NCBI GenBank assembly: GCA_002104985.1
Contig: MCGO01000058.1
Location: 208,481 to 272,480, forward strand
Direction: 5' to 3'
From: Rhizoclosmatium globosum
Taxonomy: Eukaryota > Chytridiomycota > Chytridiomycetes > Chytridiales > Chytriomycetaceae
Length of the DNA: 64,000 nucleotides
Shown here one piece after another: positions 1-11,832 of the stretch (positions within the stretch are counted from its first letter, which is position 1; every line of letters starts with the position of its first letter). Below the pieces are notes generated by a model that saw only the letters and a program-made list of their open reading frames with translations, had not been told where the DNA came from and searched no databases. The translations under genes were made by a program, and so were the position numbers.

Positions 1-70
1 CCCTGAAGCGCGACAACTGAAGAGGTAGCCCCACTGCAACGAACTACAGATTTCTTATATACCTGCACAG

Positions 71-1744
71 ACAAATATATTGCATGTGGGCCCAACAAAC
101 TCGGGAAAGACTTATTCCGCCCTCAAACGTCTCGAACAAGCAAAAACAGGGGTTTACTCAGGTCCTCTCCGCCTTCTCGCCCATGAAGTATACGAACGCC
201 TCAATATCGCCGGTGCAGCCTGCAACCTCCTTACAGGCGAAGAACGCAGAGAATCTGATGGCGTCGAAAAATGGGCCTGTACAGTCGAAATGACCCCCTT
301 AAACCGTGAAGTCGATGTTGCCGTCATTGACGAAATTCAAATGATTGGTGACGAACAACGAGGTTGGGCATGGACTCAAGCCGTTCTCGGAGTCGTGCGC
401 GTGAAATCCATCTGTGCGGTGAAGCAACAGTCATTCCACTCATCCAACGACTCGCAGAAACCACTGGTGATACCGTGACAATCAACAAATACGACCGTCT
501 CACACCGCTTCACGTTGAAAAGAAGGGATTCCACAACTCGTTCTCCAATATCCAAAAAGGGGATTGTGTCGTGACTTTTTCACGAAAGAATATCTTTGCA
601 TTGAGAAAGAAAATTGAGAGCTATGGGAATTTGAAGGCGGCCGTGATTTACGGGAACTTGCCGCCTGAAACGCGGGCGGAACAAGCGAAACTGTTTAATG
701 ACCCACACAGCGGTTATGATGTTCTCGTTGCCTCTGATGCTATTGGAATGGGACTCAATCTGTAAGATCCATTCCTACTCTCAAACTCAATGTTAACAGT
801 GCACACAGGAATATTCGTCGCGTCGTTTTCGAATCAATCTCGAAATTCAATGGCAAAGAAATTGTTCCACTCACAGTGAGCCAAATCAAACAAATCGGTG
901 GCCGCGCGGAAGATTTAAAACTCAGTATCAAGAGGGTTATGTATGCACGTAAGCCAACCAATTCATATATATCACAAGATTAACTGTATTTAGATTGAAC
1001 AACGGAGACATGAGAAGACTTCGAGATGCCTTGGCTACAGTCAACCCTCTGCCATTAGCATCCGCAGGGCTTTACCCAACTCTGGACCAAATGGAAAAGT
1101 TTGCCGCAGAACTCCCAAACGAGACGTTCGCAGGCCTTCTCGACAGGTTCGAACAACTCGCTCGTCTTGATGGAGACTATTTCCTCTGCAACTTGAGCTC
1201 TCAAAAGGATGTGGCTGATTTGATTCAACATATCGATCTGTCTCTGCAAGATCGTTACACTCTTGTCGCGGCACCTTCCAATGCAGATGATCCATTCATA
1301 AGTAAAGCGATGCTCAAGTTTTCGAAAGCAATCAGTGACGGTACAGAGCTGGCATTGCAAGACATGGTCACACTTCCAAACGGAGCCGTCAAGAGCCCAG
1401 AGAAACTGCGCGAACTAGAGAGTTGGCATAAAGTAATTGTTCTCTACATTTGGTTGAGGTAAGGTATTCCTGTTCAACATCACTTTTTAATAACTTCAAA
1501 CAGCTTCCGCTTCCCATCCACATTCACAGGAACAGAATCAGCATCCCATTTAAAACGAGTTTGTGAAGATTTGATCACTCAATCGTTGGATCAGATGCAT
1601 GATAAGAAGGTGGAAGCTCGGATTCAAAAGATCTTGAATAAGGAAGCTGCAAAGAGGGAGAAGCAGTTGAAGCATGCTTTCCATAATAGGAAAGGGCCAA
1701 AGAAAGTGGAGAGCGAGGCTGCTGCGAAAAAACCTGAAGAATAA
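71..1744 (+). CDS. SUV3: Mitochondrial ATP-dependent RNA helicase SUV3, 5'-partial
   Basis: Seen: the first visible exon follows an acceptor ending at 70 and opens with helicase motif I (GPTNSGKT). It continues with a DEIQMI Walker B-like box, the EIHLCGE block, the [10 protein letters not shown] block and a GGRAGRF-type motif VI. The C-terminal helical region ends in a Lys/Glu-rich tail. Introns are 762-808, 949-993 and 1459-1503. Known: SUV3 is the mitochondrial degradosome 3'-5' helicase that unwinds RNA for turnover. Odd: the frame breaks by one missing base near 393 (between WTQAVLG and [10 protein letters not shown]) and again near 908 inside motif VI. Both repairs restore strictly conserved blocks. 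Inference: sequencing indels are more likely than gene death, because SUV3 is normally essential for respiration. The N-terminus with the mitochondrial presequence lies upstream of the window. Confidence 0.9.
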
Positions 1745-1844
1745 AACAGATCAATTGCTCCACACAATTTGAATTGACGCCACTACTGAAAATTTTCCGG
1801 AGTGGATCCATGGATGCCAAGAAAGTTGTTTTCAAATCGTAGTC

Positions 1845-4800
1845 ATGTCAGCAAAGGTTGAGAAGACGGATTCCTCACAACATGAATGGGCAGAGTTCCC
1901 TGGTGCAGGACCCTGCCCCAGAGATACTGCCAATATATTCAGCAGAATCGTCTTCCAGTTCATCAATCCGTAAGTCCCTCCTTCTCCATCGCACACTCCA
2001 CCCACTAACCACGTTTCAATGCCTAGACTCTTCAAGAAGGGATGGAAGCAGCCATTGACCATGACGGATCTCTGGGACATCAGCGACGACATCAAAGCAG
2101 ACGCCATGGCCGACAAGTTTGAGAGGGAGTGGAAGCATGAACTGAGTCTGTGGGAGAAGGCACAAGCAGGAAAGCCGGTAGAGGTTGATGCAGATGGGAA
2201 CCAAGTCAAGAGAGTCATTGATGGATCAATTCTTCGGTCTTGCTTGTGGCGCTTGTTTAAGAAGGAAGTCTTTCCTATGGCGATTATTAGTTTGATGTCC
2301 AATATGTATGTACCTCCCACTTTATGATACCCATCCGATCGTAATACTTTCTTTTAAGGTGCAACTTATTGTCCCCATACATGCAAGAGTTTATTATCCG
2401 CTTCGTTATCAAGCGGGACTCACCATTCGCCGAACCGATCGGAAATGGTGTAGGTTATGCGTTGGGCCTATTCGCCCTCCAGATCATTGGTGCATTATTT
2501 TCCACCTACTTTCAACAGGAGATGGCCATCAAATCGTTGGGTGTGAAATGTATGTTTTCAACCAAGATTTATCGAAAGGCGTTGCGATTGTCTCCTGCTG
2601 CAAGGCAACAATTCTCTTCGGGGCAGATTATCAATATGGCTACAACGGATACTGCCAGAATTCAGGCATTCATGTCTCAAACAATCTCAATTTTCACTCT
2701 TCCGATTATTTTGCTGATCAATGTGGTGTTTTTGACTGTCTCGATTGGCTGGCCTGCGCTTGTAAGTTGAAGTGAAAACTAGCTCTTTTTATTCCTGATG
2801 TACTTACTTTTGACATAGGCAGGTATCGGTGTCTTGGTCTTATCGTTTCCACTCCAAAAGTGGTTGGTTGGCAAGATGAAAGTTATCCGTGCCCGACAAG
2901 CTCCAATTACCGACAAACGTATCAAAAAGACCGAAGAAATCTTGACCGGAATCCGAATCATCAAGTTTTTTGCATGGGAGAGTAGTTTCTTTTCCGTTGT
3001 CGAAAAAATCAGGAATCAGGAACTGATTCAAGTTCTGACTCGTTCAGTGTACACGGGTCTGGTGTTCACGCAAGCAAACGCCCTCCCCGCACTTTGTACC
3101 TGTGTAGCTTTCATCGCTTATGGCTTGGAACATCCATTGGACTCTTCAAAAGTCTTTTCCTCAATGTCTTGGTTTAATCAACTCAAAAACCCCATTCGAA
3201 TGCTTCCGAACCTATTCACCTCATACGCAGAATTCAATGTGGCGATTACTCGAATTGAATCGTTTTTGCTCTCAATTGAGCTTGATGATGAAGGATTGGA
3301 AGTGTGTGCCAATCCAAATCACGCGATTGAGATTTCGGACGCCGAGTTTAGCTGGACAGGACCCGTTTTCCCCGCTGACATGGCCCCGCCAGCTCCAGCT
3401 ACTCCAGCAAAAGGAAAGGAAGCCAAAAAGACTGATTCTAAGGAAAACAAGTCCACAAAAAAGACCTCAACTGATTCTAGTACCTCAAATCCAACAAAGG
3501 CCTTAACACAATCCGATTTAGCTATTGTGGAAGAAAAAAAGACGGTATCGTCTCTCAAAAATATCAACTTGAATATTCCAAAAGGAGCTTTGACAGCTAT
3601 AGTTGGCAGTGTAGGCGGCGGAAAATCATCACTCCTCAGTGCCATTATTGGTGAAATGCGAAGAGTCTCTGGAGGTGTCGCGGTTTCAGGAACTATCGCG
3701 TACGCAGCCCAGACAGCCTGGATCCAAAACGCGACAGTGAAGGAAAATATTCTGTTTGGACAACCATTCGAAAAGGAACGCTACCTTCGAGCTCTTTACG
3801 ATGCAGCGCTTTTACCAGATCTTAGGATTCTTAAAGATAGCGATCAAACGTCGATTGGAGAAAAGGGCATCAATTTGTCTGGTGGTCAAAAGCAGGTTTG
3901 TGACGTTTCCCATCTTTCTGCAAAAGTTGTAACGTCTGATTAGAGAATCAACATTGCCCGATTACTCTATAATCCTGCTAGCATAGTATTGCTAGATGAT
4001 CCGCTTTCTGCCGTCGATGCTCATGTTGGGAAACACTTGTTTGAACGATGCATCTTGGGATCTTTGAACGACCGTACCCGCGTTCTTGTGACTCATCAAC
4101 TGCACTTCTTACCGCAATGTGACTACATTGTTTTCGTGAAGGATGGGACAATCTTGGAACAAGGAAGCTTCAAAGAGCTTATGGCAAGCGGAGGTTCCTT
4201 TTCTGAGATGATGACAACATATGGTGGTCATGATGAAAACGTGAAAGAGGGTACACCTGAAATCCAAGACGCGAGCGATTTTGAGAAAGTCATCGCTGAG
4301 CTCGATGAGTTGACATCTCCTAAAGAAAACGCCTTGAATATTATGAGCAAAGAAGACCAAGCTTCTGGTGGAGTTGCATCTGATGTGTGGTGGAACTATC
4401 TTCGTGCTTGTGGAGGTATCTGGTTCTGTATTTGCACCCTCGGCATGGTTTTGTTGAACGAAGGAACAAACGTTCTCACAAATTTGTGGCTCGCGTGGTG
4501 GACTGAAAACTCGTTCCCTTCCCTGAGCAATGCGGGATACTCTTTGATCTATCTCGCTATTGCAGTCATTTCGTCTATTATCACTTTCATTTACGCGTAC
4601 TATTTCGCTTTCACTGGTACGCGAGCATCTCGCATCATGCACGAGAAGGCTTTATCACGCGTGATGCGCTGCCCAACAGTGTTTTTCGATACAACGCCAG
4701 TTGGTCGAATTATTAATCGGTTCACTACAGACGTAGACGCTTTGTAAGTTCTATTTCCTCTCATTAATCTAACAAATTTTCAGGGACAACACGGTCGCTT

Positions 4801-6342
4801 TTTACGTGCGTTCTCTGGTGGGAACCGTTTCAACAACCCTGTCGACATTCATTGTCATGATCGTGACGCTTCCAATTCTAACTGCGGTTCTGGTCCCATG
4901 TATGGCCATCTATTGGTTTGTGCAGAATATATACCGCAAAACTGCGAGAGAAATTAAGCGAATTTCGTCTACTGCGAGATCTCCTTGGTTCAATAATTTC
5001 GGAGAAAGTTTGGTGGGAACAGCAACCATTCGTGCGTACAAGGAACAGACCCGTTTTGTCTCCCGCAACGACACCGCGTTAGATATTTCAAACTCTCCAA
5101 ACTATTATTTGACGACGGCGGGGAACTGGTTGTCGGTGCGCCTTCAACTTATCGGCTCTCTTTTGGTATTGGGTGCTGCATTGTTGGGAATCACTACTTC
5201 AGTATTGTCGGCTCCACTATTCGGTCTTTGCTTGACGTATGTAGCTTAATTCAGTTAAAATAGCTAATTTACTCTAGATATTCACTGACGATCACCCAAA
5301 CGCTTGCGAATGTGGTTGAAAATTTCACTCAATGCGAGATTGCAATGAATTCAGCTGAAAGAGTCGAGCATTATGCGCATAAAGTGCAAGTAGAAGACGA
5401 TAATGGCCAGCACAAGCTTCCAACGAATTGGCCAACAGAAGGATCTATTGAGTTCAAGGGTGTCACCATGCGTTATGCACCACACCTCCCTGTCGTTTTA
5501 GACGACGTTTCGTTTAAAATTCGTCAAAAGGAAAAAATTGGAATTGTTGGAAGGTTAGCTTAAGTTCGCTTAATTTTAATACTAAACAACAAATTAGAAC
5601 CGGATCTGGAAAATCGTCTCTTATGCAAGCTTTATTCCGTATGATCCAATGCGAGGGTCTCATCACTATTGACGGAATTGACATCACATCAATTGGCCTT
5701 CACAAATTGCGAAGTTCACTTGCCGTAATTCCTCAGGATCCGTTTGTATTTTCTGGAACCTTCCGCTTCAATTTAGACCCTTTTGGAGAGCATTCAGATG
5801 CTGAACTCTGGGAGTCGCTGGAACGAGCTGGATTGAAAGCCAAAGTTGCAGCACAAGATGGCGCATTGGACGCACTAGTTCAAGCAGGTGGAGAAAACTT
5901 GTCAGTTGGCGAGCGCCAGCTCCTATGTCTTGCGCGGGCCATGCTCAAGAAACCTGTCGTTCTCATCATGGACGAAGCGTAAGTTGTTTACCGAAATATA
6001 GTTTCCAGAATATCAACTAATTGAGTCATAGAACGGCAAATGTTGACTTTGAAACTGATGCGAAAATCCAAAAGAGTTTGAGGGAGGATTTCAAAGAGGC
6101 CACTGTGCTCACTATTGCCCATCGTTTGGTAACTAAAGAATTTTTCTTTTCACAATAACTGATAATACATGGTCCAGAATACAATCATGGATTCCGATCG
6201 GGTTTTGATTCTGGATGGAGGAAAGGTTGCTGAGTTTGATAGCCCACGTGCACTGTTGTTGAATCAAGATACAATCTTCTACTCCTTAGTTTTGCAAACT
6301 GGAGAGAGTAATGCAGCAGCTTTGAAGAGCTTAGTTTTATAG
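1845..6342 (+). CDS. ABC transporter subfamily C (MRP/YCF1-like full transporter)
   Basis: Ten exons: 1845-1969, 2027-2305, 2359-2761, 2819-3895, 3944-4743, 4784-5236, 5278-5553, 5598-5978, 6032-6128, 6178-6342. They join to 4056 nt in one open frame, 1351 aa. Architecture is the short ABCC type without TMD0: N-terminal PLFKKGW linker motif, TMD1, NBD1, TMD2, NBD2. NBD1 has Walker [10 protein letters not shown] (about residue 531), signature LSGGQ (about 622) and Walker B ending in DDP, the degenerate Asp usual in ABCC proteins. NBD2 has Walker [10 protein letters not shown] across an intron (about 1138), signature LSVGE, Walker B MDEA and the AHRL switch His. A Lys/Thr-rich insert precedes NBD1. 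Known role: ATP-driven export or vacuolar sequestration of glutathione conjugates and organic anions. The substrate cannot be told. A fragment of its last exon recurs at 8671-8733. Confidence 0.96.
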
Positions 6343-6609
6343 AATGAATTTTTGCGACAAGGATACAAAATAAAAGAAAGAGTCATTCTTTTCATGAGGA
6401 TATAGTCGTGTTGAGGTTGAGTGAAATTTGGGCCCAGCAATCCTGTTTTTGTTCTCTAGGAAGTATTTTCAGAATTGTCTTCTAAAAGTAGACAAATTAG
6501 ACTAATATGGAGATTAAGGTCCTTTTCGGCTTCTCTTCATCCATTGTCCAAACGCAAAAGCCAAACGCTTCATTGACACCTTGTCAGCACTCTCCAGCCC
6601 TCCCCCGCA

Positions 6610-7981
6610 ATGCCACCCTATCTGCGATTGATCATCGGAGTCAGCCTGGCATTTGTCTTGGCAGCAACAACAATTCTCTTTCTTGGGAAGCCAATAGGGC
6701 AACCCAGCCACAACTCGAACAGGAAACGGCCGCCACAACCGCCTCAACCAATCACATCATCGTTTCCTGTCATAGAATGCAATCCATACACAGCACTGTC
6801 ACATGGCCTTTCCAAATCATACGTGTGGAGTCCCATCCTGAACAACACAAGGGCCCACTTTACCTTGCCCTGCGGAATGAAAACACCCTCAGACAACTTG
6901 GCAATCCTCAAATCCAATCAAACAAGCTGCCAAGACACCTCCGAAACAAGCTGGTTCTACTGATTGGAGACTCATACGAGCGAAACCTTGTCAGGGATAT
7001 CTGCGAACTCACAGGAAGGAAAGCTCGGGCTGCAACTCTGAATGGAACTTTATTCAGTAAGCTCTCCTTGTTCTGGTTGTAATGCTTCGTTATTAACATT
7101 CGAGCAAGCCAACAACCAGGGCTACAGTGGATCAACGTACATTTGCACAATAACAAAAGACTCAGCTTCTTTTGTCCTTGTCAGCGTATTCACGTGGGAG
7201 TTCTCGACCCAACGCCAAATGCCAAGAAACACTCAAACCATTGGCAACCTGATAGCCCAACAGATCTGCCAGACCGCATTTCTTGGATTCCCCATATGCT
7301 CAAATCTCTTGCGAAAGAGTTATATCCTGCTCTATGTCCTCGATTAAATGACGGAATTACGATCGATGCATCGGCTTGTCCTAACTCAACATCAATTGAC
7401 AAGAGCGCGATATTAGCGGCATCAATAACACAGCCTCCACTTTGGAAGAACGAGACTTCATTTTGGTATCCCATCCCAGACATGATTGTTGCTCAATCAT
7501 CCGCCTGGGATCTGAAAACCATGAAACATTCGAATGAAGCCTTATCGAATTGGGCAAATGCCGTCTCTCAGTTTCTGATATCTCCCGTTCTTGACCAGTT
7601 TGGATCTGTCGTCAAAGACAGTTTTGAATTCAATCATGATGTCGTTCAGTGGCGTCCCCGGTTGTTTCTTCGAACTTCACCAATGGTCCGGCCCTTTATC
7701 AAAGACAAGACATTTGACAGCCAGCGACTGCATAAAATGAACAATCTTGTGCGGAGTGGAGTCTTTTTTGAATTGGAAGCGACATTGAAGCATTCAGAAA
7801 CAAATTCAAAGCAGCAGAGGAGGTTTGGTGTGCTGGATTGGGACTCGTTGATTACTGGATTAATGATTGGTATAAGGATGGGTTTCATCCTGGCCCAGAG
7901 TCGAACAAGGCTTATTTACAGATGTTGTTGGCCAGACTTGAGGGCTTGGAACATGACAGCGGAAAATTAAATCCCTTGTGA
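6610..7981 (+). CDS. SGNH/GDSL-like type II membrane protein, copy 1 (frame broken)
   Basis: Begins MPPYLRL followed by a single hydrophobic signal-anchor (about residues 5-27) and a Pro/Gln-rich stem. A lumenal domain follows with GDSYERN (block I Ser) and, near the end, a WYxDGFHP segment (Asp/His of an SGNH catalytic triad). The layout resembles PMR5/TBL-type O-acyl-transferases or esterases, but this is fold-level inference. A 63-bp intron lies at 7057-7119. Compared with the tandem copy at 9484 it lacks one base near 6924 and one near 7861, so the open frame is split into three. Start chosen at the MPPYLRL ATG, shared with copy 2; the homologous upstream ATG of copy 2 is absent here. Either a decaying duplicate or indel errors. 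Confidence 0.7.
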
Positions 7982-8109
7982 TTATTGTACTCTTAAAGTT
8001 CGAAATTCCTGACAGGACAATTCTCACCCAAGTCCCTCTTACATACAAGCAACTTGGGCCATTAAAGACTCAGATTATTCTCCAGCAACCGCACTATCGT
8101 TGCAGATTA

Positions 8110-8454
8110 ATGTCCCGCTCCAATTCAGGCTGCAAATGTTTCTCCCCCATCATCTGCAGTACAAATCCAACTCATAACGGGTATCCTTTCTGCTATGTTG
8201 AAAAGAACAGCTGTTCCATGTTTCATCCAGCATCTCTCCCACAAGAGCTCCAGTCTCCAACAACAACCAACACCTCAACCCATATCGTGATGCACCAGAC
8301 TCGAATGCAAGAAGTTACTTTCATGAGGATGGAGTGGGATTACTGCCATCCGCAAAATCCTCGCTCTCACAGAAAAAGCGGGTCTACGGGTATGAAGAAG
8401 GTCACAGTGTGGTCTGGCCTTTTTACCACAATTTTGTTGTTCACTATCGCTTAA
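8110..8454 (+). CDS. Small Cys-rich protein with hydrophobic C-terminus
   Basis: Single-exon 114-codon frame starting MSRSNSGCKC. The Cys pattern CxC, then a C, then FCYVxxxxC and WDYC resembles the protein at 34279 (SGCVC ... YCGV ... SC ... FDYC). Both end in a short hydrophobic tail (here VWSGLFTTILLF) that could be a GPI-anchor signal or tail anchor. There is no N-terminal signal peptide, so an upstream exon may be missing. Its last ten codons and 3' flank are duplicated at about 10888, while the rest is missing from that second copy. Unknown function; the family relation is my own comparison within the window. Confidence 0.45.
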   Translation: MSRSNSGCKCFSPIICSTNPTHNGYPFCYVEKNSCSMFHPASLPQELQSPTTTNTSTHIVMHQTRMQEVTFMRMEWDYCHPQNPRSHRKSGSTGMKKVTVWSGLFTTILLFTIA

Positions 8455-8640
8455 ATAAAGATCAAGTAGGACCTCATATAATAAACAAAAAAAGTAGACT
8501 TCATCAAGAAGTGGTGATGGAAATCTGTGTCAAAAAACTAAAATGGCGTGTGCAGAACTACATCCAGTAAAACAATATCACACTTAAACTCTCTCATATG
8601 GCTGCTATGCATGTTCATTCGCAGACTGTTACTCCTGAAA
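8427..8640 (+). repeat. Downstream segment of the tandem duplication, unit 1
   Basis: This stretch, from the tail of the Cys-rich gene through a run ending in CTCTCTCATA, aligns with 10888-11130 with scattered substitutions and small indels. Together with the paired SGNH-like genes it shows that the duplicated unit covers more than the coding sequences. Unit 2 lacks about 445 bp that lie between the SGNH-like gene and this segment in unit 1. Confidence 0.8.
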
Positions 8641-8670
8641 TGTTCCTGAGGATTTTTGCAGCACCGACTA
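8598..8670 (+). pseudogene. Truncated 5' fragment of the FKxSL/GIDARR small-protein family
   Basis: Reads ATG, then MHVHSQTVTPEMFLRIFA in frame. This matches the N-terminal signature (TPxxFLxE) of the small-protein family found at 19.4-27.7 kb and the relic at 11090. The conserved C-terminal half is absent. At about 8671 the sequence switches directly into a copy of the ABCC exon-10 sequence. I read it as a copy broken by a recombination joint. Confidence 0.6.
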
Positions 8671-8733
8671 TACATGTTCCAATACAATCATGGATTCCGA
8701 TCGGGTTTTGATTCTGGATGGAGTAAAGGTTGC
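8671..8733 (+). pseudogene. Duplicated fragment of the ABCC transporter last exon
   Basis: From 8681 about 50 bases match 6178-6228 of the ABCC gene with one substitution (GAGT for GAGG). This encodes the [12 protein letters not shown] segment, and traces of the intron end before it are still visible. No other ABCC sequence is attached, so it is a non-functional remnant. It marks a breakpoint of the local duplication. Confidence 0.85.
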
Positions 8734-9483
8734 CGGTCACCGCCTTTCCGCTAAAGTTCAGATCTCCTCGATTTTTCCAGTTGTGTAATCATACTATATC
8801 AACTATTGCGCTGAACCTGAAGCTTGTGGCAATTGTAGCGACGATTTTGCGACGCCTTTTCTGTAGGAGACAATCAAGAGCCAAAGTGATAAACAGGTCG
8901 TTTAACGAATCAATCTACCCTTCAATCAAGCATTTTTAAGCACTAAAGACGATTGATAAAGTAATATAAATGTATTAGACGAATGATTTGCGAGTTTTGA
9001 TAGGATTCAGTGACAATTTCAAGGAGGGGTGACAATCCTAATAAATGGTGCGTACAGTGGTCCGGTCTGCCTGGCAACATCGTTTTGGTACGTGCACCTG
9101 ATTTTCTTATCCGCCCCTCAGGTGTGCCTGAAAACATCGCAAGTACGTGATGATTGGTTCTCTTCCTACTACTCACTTCAAAGGCACTGGACACGCATAT
9201 TATTGTTAATTTCTTTACTCTTCCTCTACCTACCGCCAAGTTTACTACTCAGACTCGAACTCACCAATCCTGACTTAACACTCTTTCTCCGCACTCTCTG
9301 CTTCAAGAATCCGTTTATTATCATCATTGATATGTTGAAACGATGGAACCGCGATGTATGACCTTTCTCGCCGCTGTTTTTGTATTTATGGAATCGGACA
9401 TGGAAAGCGAGCCAAGAAATCTCCCTTCTTTTCTTAATTTCATCCATTGTTCAAAAGCAAAAGCCAATCATTAACACCTCGCC
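8734..9483 (+). other. Intergenic, no supported gene
   Basis: About 750 bp between the ABCC exon fragment and the second SGNH-like gene. Only short frames without recognisable domains occur. The last 60-70 bases before 9484 align with the sequence before 6610 (shared TTCATCCATTGT and CAAAAGCCAA stretches), so the duplicated unit includes the proximal promoter. Confidence 0.6.
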
Positions 9484-10844
9484 ATGGCTTCCACCCCTTC
9501 TCCCGCAATGCCACCATATCTGCGATTGATTGTCGGAGCCAGTCTTGTATTTGTCGTGGCAGTGACGACAATTCTCTTTCTGGAAAAGCCAATGGGGCAA
9601 CCCAGGCACAACTCGAACAGGAAACAGCCGCCACACCCGAATCAGCCAGTCGCTTCATCGCTCCCAGTTATAGAATGTAATGTATATTCAGCACTGTCGC
9701 ATGGGCTTTCCAAGTCGTATGTGTGGAGCCCTATCATCAACAGCTTCAACTTGCCCTGCGGAATGAAAACACCCTCAGACAACTTGGAAATCCTCAAATC
9801 CAATGAAACGAAACTGCCAATACACCTCCAAAACAAGCTTATACTTCTGATTGGAGACTCATACGAGCGAAACCTTGTCAGGGATATCTGCGAACTCACA
9901 GGAAGGGAAGCCCGGGCTGCAACTCTGAATGGAACTTTATTCAGTAAGCTCTCCTTGTTCTGGTTGTAATGCTTCGTTATTAACATTCGAGCAAGCCAAC
10001 AACCAGGGCTACAGTGGATCAACGTACGTTTGCACAATAACAAAAGACTCAGCTTCTTTTGTCCTTGTCAGCGTATTCCACGTGGGAGTTCTCGACCCAA
10101 TGATAAATGCCAAGAAATATCCAGATCACTGGCAACCTGATAGCCCAACAGATCTGCCAGACCGTATTCTTGGATTCCCCATATGCTCAAATCTCTTGCG
10201 AAAGAGTTATATCCTGCTCTATGTCCTCGATTAAATGACGGAATTACGATCGATGCATCGGCTTGTCCTAACTCAACATCAATTGACAAGAGCGCGATAT
10301 TAGCGGCATCAATAATACAGCCTCCGCTTTGGAAGAACGAAACTTCATTTTGGTATCCCATCCCCGATATGATCGTTGCTCAATCATCCGCCTGGGATCT
10401 GAAGACCATGAAACATTCGAATGAAGCCTTGTCGAATTGGGCAAACGCTGTCTCTCGGTTTCTAATATCTCCTGTTCTTGAACAGTTTGGATCTGTTGTC
10501 AAGGACAGTTTTGAATTCAATCATGATGTCGTTCAGTGGCATCCCCGTTTTTTCTTCGAACTTTACCAATGGTTCAGCCTTTTATGCAAGACAAGACATT
10601 TGAAAGCAAGCGCCTGCATAAATTGAACAATCTTGTGCGAAGTGGAGTCTTTTTTGACTTGGAAGCGAAAGTAAAGCTTGCAGAAACAAAGCAGAGGAGG
10701 TTCGGAGTTCTAGATTGGGACTCTTTGACAACTGGATTGAATGACTGGTACATAGATGGGTTTCATCCTGGCCCAGAGCCGAACAAGGCTTATTTACAGA
10801 TGTTGTTGGCCAGACTTGAGGGCTTACATCACGCGGAAAATTAA
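9484..10844 (+). CDS. SGNH/GDSL-like type II membrane protein, copy 2 (frame broken)
   Basis: Tandem paralogue of 6610-7981. Exon 1 is 9484-9943 (MASTPSPAMPPYLRL, signal-anchor, Asn/Pro-rich stem, GDSYERN). The intron 9944-10006 is also 63 bp and nearly identical. The exon after it ends in WYIDGFHPGPEP, LEGLHHAEN and stop. Relative to copy 1 there is one extra C near 10078, one missing T near 10168 and one missing base in the T-run near 10550. The first two compensate each other but leave stop codons between them. Each copy is intact where the other is broken, so one functional ancestor, and probably indel errors in both, is the simplest reading. Expected site: ER/Golgi lumen or cell surface. 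Confidence 0.7.
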
Positions 10845-10887
10845 ACCTGTTGTGTTTATTTGTTAAGAGTTTAAAAATCAAGAGCTT

Positions 10888-11130
10888 CTTCACTACAATT
10901 TTGTTGTTCACTATCGCTTAAATAAAGATCAAGTAGGAACTCATACAATTAACTCGAAAAGCAGAATTCATCAAGAAGTGGTGATGGAAATGGATGAAAT
11001 AGGTGGTTTGAGACCTGTCGTAGACAAAGCATTCAAAAACTAAAACAACTACATCCAGTAAAACTAAAAGACAGTTAAACTCTCTCATACGGTTTCCATT
11101 CATGTTCATTCGTATGCTGTGACTTTCCTG
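10888..11130 (+). repeat. Downstream segment of the tandem duplication, unit 2
   Basis: Counterpart of 8427-8640. It opens with the last codons of the Cys-rich gene (TTILLFTIA and stop), whose body is missing here, and runs into the small-protein relic at 11090. Confidence 0.8.
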
Positions 11131-11340
11131 AAGGATGTACAATCAAGTTTTCCCCATCGGGATTGTCCTCCTTGTCACCATCAACTCGATGTTGCATTTC
11201 ATAACTTCAAGTCAAGTCTTCGCCATTACCTACGATTGAAAGGACTGAAAGGGATTGCGGTCCGGAAGCGATTGTTGATGATTTCACGTTGTTTCAGAAT
11301 CAGGGAACTCGTGATGCAGTTCTTAATAACTCCTTGTTGA
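11090..11340 (+). pseudogene. Relic of the FKxSL/GIDARR small-protein family
   Basis: The frame carries the family signature in order: TFLKDVQSSFP, then AFHNFKSSLRHYL, then GLKGIAVRKRLL and a final CF. Aligned to the unit-1 fragment at 8598, both in-frame ATG codons have changed (ATG to ACG and ATG to ATT), and the Pro-Glu-Met of the N-terminal motif is deleted. No start codon remains at the expected place, hence the pseudogene call. Use of an upstream exon cannot be excluded. Confidence 0.6.
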
Positions 11341-11832
11341 TTATACTCAAAATTTGAATAAAGTTGCTTGATATATACTTCACAAACGACTTGAGTTTGG
11401 GGGAGAATGTTTGAGGTAGGGTTGAAAAGAAAAAAGTGGCGAATGGTGCGAAAAGAAGGATAAGAAATGCACGTGGAATGGCGTTTGCGGTGCATGTGGA
11501 AGTCGGATGGTGATGGGCGGTTGTGTGGTCAATTTAATCAACGCCATCTCAGACGAATCTGGCGTAGAACCCAATCATTAGATAGGAATTCTACACCTGC
11601 GATCTTTTAAACTCAGTCTATTTCGTTTCAGCACAGCAAAGGGCGATTGTAAGCCTGGAAAGACCACAAATCTGACAAAGCAACTATTAAACTTTTTGGC
11701 CACACAACCGACTCAAACATCCCGGACGAACCCGTGCGAAATGGTGTCATTGCGCCATCTCCAATTTTCTCCAATCCTTTAAAAGGAGTCGTTTTATGCT
11801 CCTGGCTGCAACAAAAAACTCAACTACACAAT
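11341..11832 (+). promoter_or_regulatory. Upstream region of the OPT transporter gene
   Basis: About 490 bp with no supported coding sequence. It ends in a CA-rich stretch directly before the ATG at 11833, as often seen at fungal starts. No clear TATA or known operator was identified. Confidence 0.3.

Noticed and set aside
364..410. Short intron explaining the first SUV3 frame change
   Set aside because: The only GT...AG pair there is 39 bp, a multiple of three, and would delete the conserved EIHLCGE block; a one-base loss fits better.
1832..2320. 162-codon minus-strand frame over the first ABCC exons
   Set aside because: Overlaps two exons and an intron of the ABCC gene; no domain of its own.
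2308..2775. 155-codon plus-strand frame inside the ABCC gene
   Set aside because: Crosses a confirmed intron-exon joint and lies in a shifted frame of a perfectly open ten-exon gene.
9040..9160. Weak internal repeat (GGTCTGCCTGGCAACATCG and GTGTGCCTGAAAACATCG)
   Set aside because: Only about 18 bases with several mismatches; could be chance in this intergenic stretch.
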